Below are positions 1-6,495 of a stretch of 7,407 nt of DNA, piece by piece. Within the stretch, counting starts at the first letter, position 1. Each line of letters begins with the position of its first letter. The stretch is from NCBI GenBank assembly GCA_012727415.1, contig JAAYHI010000099.1, positions 1 to 7,407 on the forward strand, written 5' to 3'. The notes under the pieces are model-generated. The model did no database searches. It was not told the origin of the DNA and saw only the letters and a list, made by a program, of their open reading frames with translations. A program made the translations under genes and the position numbers. The DNA is from Bacillota bacterium (GTDB lineage: Bacteria; Bacillota; Proteinivoracia; UBA4975).

Positions 1-54
1 GATATGAACAGGCTCCGGAAAAGTAACAATGCCTCCTTAGGGCTATTCAACTGA
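1..54 (+). other. Possible 3' end of an off-window plus-strand gene
   Basis: Two plus-strand frames are open from the left edge: one ends at a TAA at 24-26 (last residues YEQAPEK), the other at a TGA at 52-54 (last residues NNASLGLFN). Either could be the tail of a gene entering from the left. The reason to suspect one is the strong plus-strand terminator just downstream at 78-108, which needs a plus-strand transcript to end. Too little sequence is present to choose the frame or name a product. Confidence 0.25.
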
Positions 55-77
55 TGTCTCTTTGGATTGGATATGTT

Positions 78-108
78 AATGGGCTGCCCCCTGGGTAGCC
101 CATTTTTT
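78..108 (+). terminator. Rho-independent terminator (plus strand)
   Basis: Arm AATGGGCT at 78-85 pairs with AGCCCATT at 97-104. A G-T wobble (86/96) and a CCC/GGG block (87-89 with 93-95) extend the stem around a three-base loop. Six T at 103-108 follow on the plus strand. Read on the minus strand the hairpin is followed only by TTAAC, so it is mainly a plus-strand terminator, though it may weakly stop the convergent minus-strand operon that ends at 141. Confidence 0.8.
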
Positions 109-140
109 GGTGCGGAATTCTATTACCTGTGGGTGCATGA

Positions 141-746
141 TTATTGTCCCGACAGTTCCCAAAGATAGAGGGAGGCCACCGAACAATAGGGGGAGTATCT
201 GGCCCGGTATTCCTCAAACTGGTCCCGGGTTAACTTTTTAAGCCCGTACAGGTTCATTATGCCTCGTCGAATGGCCAGGTCATTGTAACTGAGGATATTG
301 GGCCTGTTCAGGGAGAAAATGAGAAGCATTTCAGCCGTCCACACTCCCACTCCGGGCAGGGCAGTAAGGCGGGTTATGATTTCCCCGTCTTCCATAGCGG
401 GAAGAGCATGAAAATCCACCTGGCCGTCAATAGCTGCTTTGGCAATGCCCTTGATATAACCCGCTTTCCGGATTGACATACCGCAAGCCTGAATGCTGGA
501 GACATCGGTATTGTCAATAATCTCCGGGCAGATTCCTCCCAGGGCTTCGTTCAGCCTGTTCCAAACAGTGCTAGCGGCTTTCTTGGAAATCTGCTGACTG
601 ACAATGCTGGAAATAAGGGCGGCAAAGGGGTCGGGAATTACCTGCCGCTGAATGATGCCGATCCTTTCGATGGCAGCACCCAGTTTTTTATCTTTCCCCT
701 TCAGGTACTGAATTTCTTCATCGCCGTATTGAAACCAAGTCGTCAT
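141..746 (-). CDS. DNA-3-methyladenine glycosylase II-like protein (AlkA/HhH-GPD family)
   Basis: Base-excision repair DNA glycosylase, 201 aa, expected in the cytoplasm to flip out and excise alkylated bases. Visible motifs are the N-lobe SSIVSQQIS (46-54), the helix-hairpin-helix LPGVGVWTAEM (130-140) that grips the DNA backbone, and NDLAIRRG (155-162), whose Asp156 aligns with the catalytic Asp of E. coli AlkA (PDDYLIKQ). There is no C-terminal four-cysteine cluster, so it is not an EndoIII/MutY type enzyme. It lacks the extra N-terminal domain of E. coli AlkA, as many short bacterial homologs do. The ATG at 746 has an AGGTGA site at 753-758, inside the end of the acetyltransferase gene, and the two genes are separated by one base. 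It is the last gene of a three-gene operon. The family call is firm; the exact substrate range is inferred. Confidence 0.88.
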   Translation of the reverse strand: MTTWFQYGDEEIQYLKGKDKKLGAAIERIGIIQRQVIPDPFAALISSIVSQQISKKAASTVWNRLNEALGGICPEIIDNTDVSSIQACGMSIRKAGYIKGIAKAAIDGQVDFHALPAMEDGEIITRLTALPGVGVWTAEMLLIFSLNRPNILSYNDLAIRRGIMNLYGLKKLTRDQFEEYRARYSPYCSVASLYLWELSGQ

Positions 747-747
747 T

Positions 748-1305
748 TCAGTTCACCTCATTATTACCCCCATGCAGGATATATTCCAACTGCAGGTCCC
801 GGGGCTCCAGGGCCAGTATCTCTGGGACAACTTCCTCCGCCGGGACACAACCCAATGCAGCGTAGAAGGCCTGGGTTTCAACAGCCGGATGGGCCCCGAT
901 ATACAACTTCTCTGCCCTCCGTTGACGGGCCCCTTCACAGCAGAGGCGGAACAACTGCCTGCCCAGGCCCCGGCCCCGGTATTCCCTGGACACGTGAATA
1001 TAGCGTAACTCCAGGTATTGTTTGCGGCTGCCCAGGGGAGTATTTTCCACATTGGCAAAGCCCACCAGGGTGCCGCCGACAATGGCACCGGCCACAAAGC
1101 CCCCTTGCTCCAGGCATCGGCGCAGGTCCTGGACGGCCCGAAGCTTTTGGGCTTCAGTCCACTCATCGACGAAGTAATCGTCCTTGATCTTGTATTCCCC
1201 CTGCACCAAGTACTTGACCTGCCTGGTTACCTGGCAGCGGTGAAAATCTTTGAGGGCATCAAGGGGCAAATCCTCCAGGGTCAGGGGCCGGACGGCGGCC
1301 TCCAT
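748..1305 (-). CDS. GNAT family N-acetyltransferase
   Basis: Predicted cytoplasmic acetyl-CoA-dependent acetyltransferase of 185 aa with unknown acceptor. The acetyl-CoA pyrophosphate loop is seen as REYRGRGLGRQLF (107-119; key residues R110, G111, G113, G115). It follows the usual beta4 strand YLELRYIHVS, and a typical GNAT C-terminal motif, ETQAFYAALGCV (143-154), comes after. The ATG at 1305 is chosen over the TTG three bases upstream because AGGAGG at 1314-1319 then lies 8 nt from the start rather than 5. The A of this ATG is the last base of the TGA stop of the preceding DUF362 gene (TGATG), a classic translational-coupling arrangement. The following glycosylase gene starts 1 nt after this gene's stop. 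Fold assignment is strong; the substrate cannot be read from sequence. Confidence 0.87.
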   Translation of the reverse strand: MEAAVRPLTLEDLPLDALKDFHRCQVTRQVKYLVQGEYKIKDDYFVDEWTEAQKLRAVQDLRRCLEQGGFVAGAIVGGTLVGFANVENTPLGSRKQYLELRYIHVSREYRGRGLGRQLFRLCCEGARQRRAEKLYIGAHPAVETQAFYAALGCVPAEEVVPEILALEPRDLQLEYILHGGNNEVN

Positions 1306-2459
1306 CAAGTCCGCCTCCTGAACCGGCCAAAGAAATCCAGGATGCGGTTGTCCCGACGCAGCTCTACAGCCTTATGCTCGCAAAGTTCATGGCAGCACAT
1401 ACATTCAATGCACAGGGAATAATTGACGACCTTGGTCTCCCGGTCAATAGCCTGTACCGGGCAGCTTTCCACGCACATGTTGCAGTGCTTGCACACCTTG
1501 AGATTGACCCGGGGCCGAGCCTTGAGGAAGTCTATTACCTTGACAACCAGCTTATAATTCCGGGGCTTGATGAGCTTCAGCCGCTTGGGCAGCTTAAAGC
1601 CCTTGAGCTGGGGCGGAGAAGTGAAATCTCCCACCAGTTCAATCTCCTTGAGATCAGATTCCCCCAGATTCCTGGTCCAGGCGCTGACAAGAATAGGAAT
1701 GTCCTCAATTCCCAAACCCAGCATGGCCACGGCCACGGTGTCCAGGGCCAGGGGGTCGGTGCTCATCAGGAGCTTGCCGGCGGGATAGACAGTCCCGGCG
1801 GTGGGCCCCTCCCCCTGCATGGCAGTAACTCCGTCCATGATATGTAAACCTACCTTGACGGCCTGATGGATGTCTGTAAGCACTTCTCCCATGTCCCGGG
1901 GGTCCGGGGCCAGGCGGTGGTATTCGGCCTTGCGCAGACCGGGGATGCAGCCGAAGAGGTTCTTGACGGCGCCGGTATATATTCCCGCCGAGTGGGTCTT
2001 GAACTTGGGCAGGTTGATGACGAAATCCGCATCGAATAAGGGTTTGGCTATGTACATCTTGCCGCCGAGGCCGCTCTTAGGGATAACCTCCACAACTCCT
2101 TCCCGATCGAAGTTTTTAATCTCCGCCCCCTCTTCCCGGGCCACCTGCTCCAGTCCCGAAACCTTGAGGCTCCGGGCGGTGGGGGCAATTCCCGCAATGG
2201 CCCCGCCGGAACTGTCGCCGATCCAGACCGCGCAACCCAGGCCCTTGAGGATCCGGACCAGGGCCCGGACAAACTCCGGATGGGTGATGGCAGCAGTCTC
2301 CGGAGCCTTGGGACCGATGAGGTTGACCTTGAGGAGCACCTTCATCCCCGGAGATACATACTTCTCCCAACCGCCCAGAAGAGCAATACCAGAGTTGAGC
2401 TTCCGGGTCAGGAGTTCCAGGTTATACTCATTGCAGTCACTGATTACTACTTTGCTCAA
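1305..2459 (-). CDS. DUF362 domain protein with C-terminal 2x[4Fe-4S] ferredoxin domain
   Basis: A 384-aa iron-sulfur protein. Residues 1-290 form a DUF362 domain with its usual signatures: HPEFVRALVRIL (60-71), WIGDSSGG (79-86), LPKFKTH (150-156), VKNLFGCIPG (165-174) and DPLALDTVA (235-243). The tail holds a bacterial-type two-cluster ferredoxin: C323, C326, C329, C333 followed by Pro, then C350, C353, C356, C360. Pro is absent after the second set, and an additional Cys355 sits inside it. The DUF362 family is common in anaerobes and poorly characterised; an electron-transfer or redox role is inferred from the clusters only. No signal peptide is seen, so it should be cytoplasmic. The start is TTG at 2459, with GGGAGGG (2467-2473) 7 nt upstream; no in-frame ATG is better placed. 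It is the first full-size gene of the operon with the acetyltransferase and the glycosylase. Confidence 0.9.
   Translation of the reverse strand: MSKVVISDCNEYNLELLTRKLNSGIALLGGWEKYVSPGMKVLLKVNLIGPKAPETAAITHPEFVRALVRILKGLGCAVWIGDSSGGAIAGIAPTARSLKVSGLEQVAREEGAEIKNFDREGVVEVIPKSGLGGKMYIAKPLFDADFVINLPKFKTHSAGIYTGAVKNLFGCIPGLRKAEYHRLAPDPRDMGEVLTDIHQAVKVGLHIMDGVTAMQGEGPTAGTVYPAGKLLMSTDPLALDTVAVAMLGLGIEDIPILVSAWTRNLGESDLKEIELVGDFTSPPQLKGFKLPKRLKLIKPRNYKLVVKVIDFLKARPRVNLKVCKHCNMCVESCPVQAIDRETKVVNYSLCIECMCCHELCEHKAVELRRDNRILDFFGRFRRRT
1314..1319 (-). promoter_or_regulatory. Ribosome binding site deciding the acetyltransferase start
   Basis: A perfect AGGAGG on the minus strand lies within the last codons of the upstream DUF362 gene. 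It is 8 nt from the ATG at 1305 and only 5 nt from the overlapping TTG at 1308, which favours the ATG. Confidence 0.7.
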
Positions 2460-2541
2460 ATATAATCCCTCCCATTACACTAGTGGGCAAGTGAAGCAGC
2501 CCTCTCCAGCACCAAGAACAAATCCTGCTGAAGAACGCCGC

Positions 2542-2598
2542 TTATTGTAGCACGGCCAGAGTATCCCGAGGCACATCCCCAATCAAAGCATCGGGCAT
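2542..2598 (-). CDS. Small ORF of 18 codons upstream of the DUF362 gene (leader peptide or remnant)
   Basis: ATG at 2598 to TAA at 2542 encodes MPDALIGDVPRDTLAVLQ. GGGAGG at 2605-2610 lies 6 nt before the ATG, as good a ribosome binding site as any in the window, which is the main reason to list it. It lies between a candidate promoter and the DUF362 start, so it could be a leader peptide, a tiny protein, or the beginning of a decayed gene. No homolog is recognised, and no run of regulatory codons or attenuator hairpin was found with it. Confidence 0.35.
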   Translation of the reverse strand: MPDALIGDVPRDTLAVLQ

Positions 2599-2615
2599 GA
2601 AAAACCTCCCGCCGA

Positions 2616-2645
2616 TATATATAGTAGCATAATGATAACATGTAA
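2616..2645 (-). promoter_or_regulatory. Candidate promoter for the DUF362-GNAT-glycosylase operon
   Basis: On the minus strand an AT-rich run contains TATATA (2616-2621) or TACTAT (2621-2626) as possible -10 elements. A weak -35-like TTACAT (2640-2645) lies 18 nt before the former. It is the only obvious promoter-like stretch between the upstream terminator and the DUF362 gene. The -35 match is poor and the transcription start would lie very close to the ribosome binding site of the small ORF, so the exact element is uncertain. Confidence 0.3.
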
Positions 2646-2690
2646 CAGGAGGATTTCATCCTTAATTTTGTTTATTTTGTGGTTGATATG

Positions 2691-2713
2691 AAAAAGGCCG
2701 GAGAACCGGCCTT
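2691..2713 (-). terminator. Rho-independent terminator of the envelope operon
   Basis: A perfect 8-bp GC-rich stem, AAGGCCGG/CCGGCCTT (2706-2713 with 2694-2701 on the minus strand), closes a four-base loop. A run of five T (2695-2691), whose first two bases are also the end of the stem, follows in the minus-strand direction. It overlaps the last base of the TGA stop of the zinc-ribbon membrane protein gene and separates the two minus-strand operons. Confidence 0.9.
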
Positions 2714-3318
2714 CACTTCAGATGTACTTTCTTCCCGCAGCTGACGCAGAAGGCCGCTCCCTTCGGCAGTTTGCTTCCGCAGGCTGAGCAAAACTCATCC
2801 GCCACCTTTCCTTTGTTCTCCCTTTGGGGAACGGCGGATTTTCTCGCCCTTGTTTTTTTATTGTCGCGGGAGGGGCGAAGGAGAAAAAACCAAAACAATA
2901 GCACACAGCCAATGGGGGTGAGAATGTGGTAGAAAATCCCCATCGTTCCCATCCGGCTAAAGCTGGCCAGGGCAGCGGGCTTGTTGATGTGTGGAAAGAT
3001 GGGGATATAACGGATGGATTCTGCACGTGTTTCACCATTCTCCAGCCTCGGCCACGCCTCATCACTATTGTAAATCACATAGCCCCGGTATCCCTTGCCC
3101 TTCACTGTAAAGTAATAGCCCTTGAAAATGGTGCGGGAGCGGTTTGGCTCCGCATTGGTGCTGTCCAGGCGGTTGTCATATCTGTCCACCGTACCCATGA
3201 CTGTGTCGCCCCAGATTGCCAGTGTAAGGGTACTGAGGCTCGTATACATGGCAAACAGCAGACAGGCGCAGATCAGCACCAGGATGACCAGGGGTATTTT
3301 ATTGTTTTTCCTTGCCAT
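2713..3318 (-). CDS. Membrane protein with DUF3592-like outer domain and C-terminal zinc ribbon
   Basis: A 201-aa protein of unknown function. The order is a transmembrane helix at about 8-27, a small beta-rich region (38-115), a second transmembrane helix (about 125-147), a basic linker (149-172), and a zinc ribbon with C177-x2-C180 and C191-x2-C194. Two helices flanking a short beta domain, including SIRYIPIFPHINKPAAL (101-117), resemble DUF3592 proteins. The predicted topology puts the beta domain outside and the zinc ribbon in the cytoplasm. The ATG at 3318 follows GGGAGAG, and the gene overlaps the previous membrane-protein gene by 20 nt, so the two are probably translated together. Last gene of the envelope operon; its stop touches the terminator. 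The zinc ribbon call is firm, the DUF3592 link is by eye. Confidence 0.8.
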   Translation of the reverse strand: MARKNNKIPLVILVLICACLLFAMYTSLSTLTLAIWGDTVMGTVDRYDNRLDSTNAEPNRSRTIFKGYYFTVKGKGYRGYVIYNSDEAWPRLENGETRAESIRYIPIFPHINKPAALASFSRMGTMGIFYHILTPIGCVLLFWFFLLRPSRDNKKTRARKSAVPQRENKGKVADEFCSACGSKLPKGAAFCVSCGKKVHLK

Positions 3319-3709
3319 GACTCTCTCCCTTCATAGCTGTATGCTCTTTCTCCCGCCACCCCACGCCAAATAGGTATAGGATGGTGAGAACCAATAGCGG
3401 CGGCAGGGTCAAGGCCGCGTAAGGGCCGAGGGGAAAAATCAGCAGCACGGCCGCCGCCAATTGGATATATGCCGGAATCCGGCACCAGCGCTGTCTGTGG
3501 GGCCGACTGGCAAAGGCAAGTCCTGCAATACCCGTCACCATAGAAAATACGTACATAATCCCCGCAGCGAAGCAGCCCACACCGCCATAATCGTAGTCCA
3601 AAGAAGCGTTGTTGATGAGGTTCAGACACCATAACAGCATTGGAAATGCTACAAGCAACATCAGGATTGAGCTGGTAATGCTCAGTATGGACTTTTGCTT
3701 TTTTATCAT
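3299..3709 (-). CDS. Four-helix integral membrane protein of unknown function
   Basis: About 136 aa from the ATG at 3709, or 139 from a GTG at 3718. The ATG is preferred because GGGAG (3718-3722) lies 8 nt before it. Four hydrophobic segments are visible (counted from the ATG, about 8-30, 43-67, 78-95 and 97-115), joined by short loops. One loop carries the basic patch SRPHRQRWCR, and the C-terminus is charged and Lys/Glu/His-rich. No catalytic or binding motif is recognised. It lies 23 nt after the metallopeptidase gene and overlaps the zinc-ribbon membrane protein gene by 20 nt. It is therefore part of the same transcript and could be a partner of either neighbour. A longer overlapping frame (3273-3743) is a shadow: it lacks the coherent helix pattern. 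Confidence 0.75.
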   Translation of the reverse strand: MIKKQKSILSITSSILMLLVAFPMLLWCLNLINNASLDYDYGGVGCFAAGIMYVFSMVTGIAGLAFASRPHRQRWCRIPAYIQLAAAVLLIFPLGPYAALTLPPLLVLTILYLFGVGWREKEHTAMKGESHGKEKQ

Positions 3710-3732
3710 AATTTCCACTCCCAGTTCCCTGC

Positions 3733-5811
3733 CTACCTCTCACCAGTGATGGTTACCCATGGCGTACCAGAAAGATCATTCACGATGCCGACAAAGGATT
3801 TCCCATCCAGGGAGAAGACAAAGTCTATATCCTCTTTGACTTCACCGGTGGCCCACGATATCGTCGTGGTGTATCTTCCGTCTATGATTTTTTTCCCGGT
3901 TTTGTCGACGGTACAGTCAATTTGATACACTCCGCCAGGGCCGTAATTCTCTACAAAGGTAACAACAGTTGTAATAGAGTGCTCGGGTTCATCCATTTGC
4001 AAATTGTTGACAACACCCTTGTATGTCCCTGAAAAGGGAACCTTCTCAATTTGGCTTTCATCTTTTTGCTCCAAGAATTTGGCTTCTCCCGTCACCTTGT
4101 AGGAAATGGTCTTTTCCTCAGCGGTAGTGTTAACCACCAGGAGCAAGTAGCGGTACTTATCTTCCAGGGTCAGCCTGAATTTTGGGGCGGATACTGTCAC
4201 CCCTTTTATTGCCACATTTTTTGCTGACAAAGCTCTGACCAGGACAAGAGTCTCCCCGCCCTGGGCGGTTATCGTAAGTTTGCCGTCTTCCTTAAGCATA
4301 CTGAGCCCATCCATATCCATGCTTAAGGCGACAACCCGTGCGCCATACGCAGGCACCCTGACTGAAGATACTTGCCCCTCTTCGCTGGTCATTAAATCCC
4401 ACAGCAGCTTTAGCTCTGAAGTGAACTTGGCAATATCCTCATCGGCTTTATTGAGGATCTGGCTATGCAAGATATACGGCTTATAGGCAACATCTGCCCA
4501 TACCGAATCGTGGGCGAGCACCATCCGGGCAAAGAAATCCACAGCATACTCAGACGGATCACCAAAGAGATCGCGCATCCGTTCCAGCCAGCCCTCTTCC
4601 CCAAAGTAACCGCCGGAGGCATAAAGTTTGATGAGCCCCGCCATTTTGTCAGTGCCGGTAAGGGGATCCTTACCCTCCAGCCAGCCTCCCTTACTTGCCC
4701 AGTAGCTAACCAGGGCAGCACGGACATATCCCTCTTCAGGTGAATCCGATTCCGGAAGAATCCCTTCATATAATTGGTATTGCTTAGAGCCGTGGTCAGT
4801 TACCCCGCCAAAGTACTTTTCAAAGAAGGTTGCTGTCGCTTCATCCAGCCAATGTAAGCGCTTGTACATGCTTGACACATAGCACTCCTGGACATAGTGC
4901 ATAAACTCGTGGCCAAAGACCGATGTAGTTTCATCACTGTTGAAGGACATAAAGAGAGAACGGCTTAAGTCCATATGGCCATGGTTGATGCCCCAGGGAC
5001 TTGACACATAGAGGCCATAGATCTTGGTTTGTTTTTTGGCATTTGAGGGCAATGTCGTCACAAAGACGTCCATGGGCCACTTGGTCCGTTTCTCCACATT
5101 GAAGCCAAATTCTTTCATGCGCTGAAAGACTTGCTCCATCCTGGACAGTACTTCCTCCCTGACATTTTCAGTCAGAGAGGTAGCCATTATTCTCGATTTG
5201 TCAATGACCAGGTTAAACCGCTCACTCTGGGATGCATGGACGAGTTTCAGTTTGAACTGAGCGTTAAAGCGCATCTTCTCATTGTATCCCCGGCGCAGGT
5301 ATGGGCCGGACTGCAAGTAGACATTACTTTCCATGCCTTCGTATGCAGAAGGCGTGATTTCCGCAGTCATCCAGCCCTCCTGGGCAGAGGCCTGGACATG
5401 GTCATACACTATTACTTCTTCCCCGGTACTATCCAGCATAGTAAAGCCAATATCCAAGTACAGGGCCTCTCCTTCCTCCAGGGCCAAACCCTCCGGCATG
5501 GGCGCCGACAGCACTACTGGCCCCTCGGGAATGCTGGAAAAAGCGAGATCATAGGTGACGGAAACAGCCCCTTCATCCAAATCCACAGTGGCCGTTTTTT
5601 TGTTCTCCAACACCGCTGACTCGTAAACACAGCCGCTGAAATCCACCTGCATACCGGACAGCACCGCCATACCCTCTACAATATTCGTCCTTCCCAGTCT
5701 CTCCTTCACCAAAAAGCCCGGCCAGCCAAAAAGGGCAACGACTGCAGTTTGGAGGGCCAGCAAAGCGCCCAGCACCATGAAAAGCGCACCCGCGCCTTTT
5801 TTCTTATTCAT
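3733..5811 (-). CDS. Membrane-anchored HExxH-x18-E zinc metallopeptidase (gluzincin-like)
   Basis: A 692-aa predicted extracytoplasmic protease. MNKKK and a hydrophobic stretch at about 6-30 form an uncleaved signal anchor or signal peptide; there is no lipobox. A beta-rich region follows (about 55-200). The catalytic site is GHEFMHYVQE (300-309) with H301, E302 and H305. E324 in WLDEATATFFE (321-331) sits at the spacing of a third zinc ligand, giving HExxH-x18-E as in gluzincins such as the M1 family. The M1 GxMEN substrate motif was not found, so a distinct family is more likely. A helical region (340-475), a beta-rich domain (about 484-575) and a C-terminal domain (590-692) follow, and all three recur in the gene at the right edge. 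The ATG at 5811 has GGAGGAGA upstream and starts 18 nt after the preceding gene. The peptidase activity is inferred from the motif; the substrate is unknown. Confidence 0.82.
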   Translation of the reverse strand: MNKKKGAGALFMVLGALLALQTAVVALFGWPGFLVKERLGRTNIVEGMAVLSGMQVDFSGCVYESAVLENKKTATVDLDEGAVSVTYDLAFSSIPEGPVVLSAPMPEGLALEEGEALYLDIGFTMLDSTGEEVIVYDHVQASAQEGWMTAEITPSAYEGMESNVYLQSGPYLRRGYNEKMRFNAQFKLKLVHASQSERFNLVIDKSRIMATSLTENVREEVLSRMEQVFQRMKEFGFNVEKRTKWPMDVFVTTLPSNAKKQTKIYGLYVSSPWGINHGHMDLSRSLFMSFNSDETTSVFGHEFMHYVQECYVSSMYKRLHWLDEATATFFEKYFGGVTDHGSKQYQLYEGILPESDSPEEGYVRAALVSYWASKGGWLEGKDPLTGTDKMAGLIKLYASGGYFGEEGWLERMRDLFGDPSEYAVDFFARMVLAHDSVWADVAYKPYILHSQILNKADEDIAKFTSELKLLWDLMTSEEGQVSSVRVPAYGARVVALSMDMDGLSMLKEDGKLTITAQGGETLVLVRALSAKNVAIKGVTVSAPKFRLTLEDKYRYLLLVVNTTAEEKTISYKVTGEAKFLEQKDESQIEKVPFSGTYKGVVNNLQMDEPEHSITTVVTFVENYGPGGVYQIDCTVDKTGKKIIDGRYTTTISWATGEVKEDIDFVFSLDGKSFVGIVNDLSGTPWVTITGER

Positions 5812-5829
5812 CTATTTGTTCTCTCCTCC

Positions 5830-6450
5830 TTACGGACGGACCAGCGCGATGTACGCCGGCAGGTCGTTGAGGCTATCAATTGAGCCAACAGCGTACTGCT
5901 TCTGATTTAACTCATAGAACTGTGGGAGGTAGACGGTACTATTGGCAGAAGCCGCCAGGCCGCCATCCCAGCCGCCGCTGAATACGGTATCCTCCAGATC
6001 GGTTTCGTCAAGGCTGCTTTCTTCATCCAGCCAGATAGCCATATACCAATCTAAAGTCAGACTTAAATCCTCGGCTGAACCGACAATCTCTGCATTGAGT
6101 AATTCCATCCCGCACAAGTCATATTCGTTCTCGGGGTCATAGATGATAATGCCCTTCCAGCCGCCCGTCACGGCATCAAAGTCCCTGATGAACTCAGCAT
6201 CGGCCGGGACGCCGTCATAAAACACTTCCTCCGTATACCACAGAAAATCCTCTGAATCAGGTCTTTCCCCAGTGGAATAAGCGCTGGCCACCGCTGATCC
6301 CTTCGCCCCAGCAGGCGCTCCTTCTGTACTTACTCTGAGATTGGGTGGTATTGCAATAATGCCTGCCGCCAGCATCAGCAAGTTGGCTGCTATGAGGATT
6401 GCGGTCAGAATCATTTTTCCCCTGCCCGCAGGGTTAGCGACATCTCTCAT
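5830..6450 (-). CDS. Membrane-anchored extracytoplasmic protein of unknown function
   Basis: About 206 aa. It has a short positively charged N-terminus (RDVANPAGRGK), one hydrophobic helix (about 13-35), a low-complexity Ala/Gly/Ser linker (42-60) and then an acidic, probably beta-rich outer domain (65-206). This domain has GGWKGIIIYDPENEYDL (96-112) and FSGGWDGG (157-164), and ends with FYELNQKQYAVGS (178-190) and PAYIALVRP. The final segment resembles the end of the C-terminal domain of both peptidase-type neighbours (F-x3-DGKSF-x-G pattern). The start is set at the ATG at 6450, because GGGGAGGA (6458-6465) lies 7 nt upstream. An in-frame ATG at 6489 would add 13 hydrophilic residues before the helix but has no ribosome binding site. 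It lies between the two paralogs, 45 and 18 nt from them. No known family is assigned with certainty. Confidence 0.75.
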   Translation of the reverse strand: MRDVANPAGRGKMILTAILIAANLLMLAAGIIAIPPNLRVSTEGAPAGAKGSAVASAYSTGERPDSEDFLWYTEEVFYDGVPADAEFIRDFDAVTGGWKGIIIYDPENEYDLCGMELLNAEIVGSAEDLSLTLDWYMAIWLDEESSLDETDLEDTVFSGGWDGGLAASANSTVYLPQFYELNQKQYAVGSIDSLNDLPAYIALVRP

Positions 6451-6457
6451 CCTGGAT

Positions 6458-6465
6458 TCCTCCCC
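6458..6465 (-). promoter_or_regulatory. Ribosome binding site deciding the start at 6450
   Basis: GGGGAGGA on the minus strand, 7 nt upstream of the ATG at 6450. It is a near-ideal Shine-Dalgarno sequence and lies inside the coding region that would result from the upstream ATG at 6489, which itself has none. This favours the shorter protein. Confidence 0.65.
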
Positions 6466-6495
6466 TTTTTTGGGATCGTGGCCCCGCATTGAGGG

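Noticed and set aside
141..746. Endonuclease III or MutY identity for the glycosylase
   Set aside because: The C-terminal four-cysteine [4Fe-4S] loop of those enzymes is missing, and the residues around the catalytic Asp match AlkA better.
729..1422. Several plus-strand and alternate minus-strand frames over the acetyltransferase
   Set aside because: The products are Pro/Gly-rich or lack motifs, while the 748-1305 frame carries the GNAT RGRGLG loop.
1870..2550. 226-codon plus-strand open frame opposite the DUF362 gene
   Set aside because: It is antisense to a gene with clear family motifs, its product is Pro/Arg/Ser-rich without a recognisable domain, and it arises from the GC-rich codon bias of the real gene.
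2631..2650. Imperfect inverted repeat around ACATGT as an operator
   Set aside because: The arms match over only a few bases and no regulator gene lies nearby; this is within chance for AT-rich spacer DNA.
3273..3743. 156-codon minus-strand frame overlapping the four-helix membrane protein
   Set aside because: It runs in a different frame over the same DNA and has no coherent hydrophobic segments. The 3299-3709 frame shows four clean helices and a ribosome binding site.
5131..5619. 162-codon plus-strand frame opposite the metallopeptidase
   Set aside because: It is antisense to a strongly supported coding region and its product has no recognisable motif.
3733..5811. Assignment of the HExxH protein to M1 aminopeptidases
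   Set aside because: The HExxH-x18-E spacing fits, but no GxMEN exopeptidase motif was found and the flanking domains do not resemble M1.
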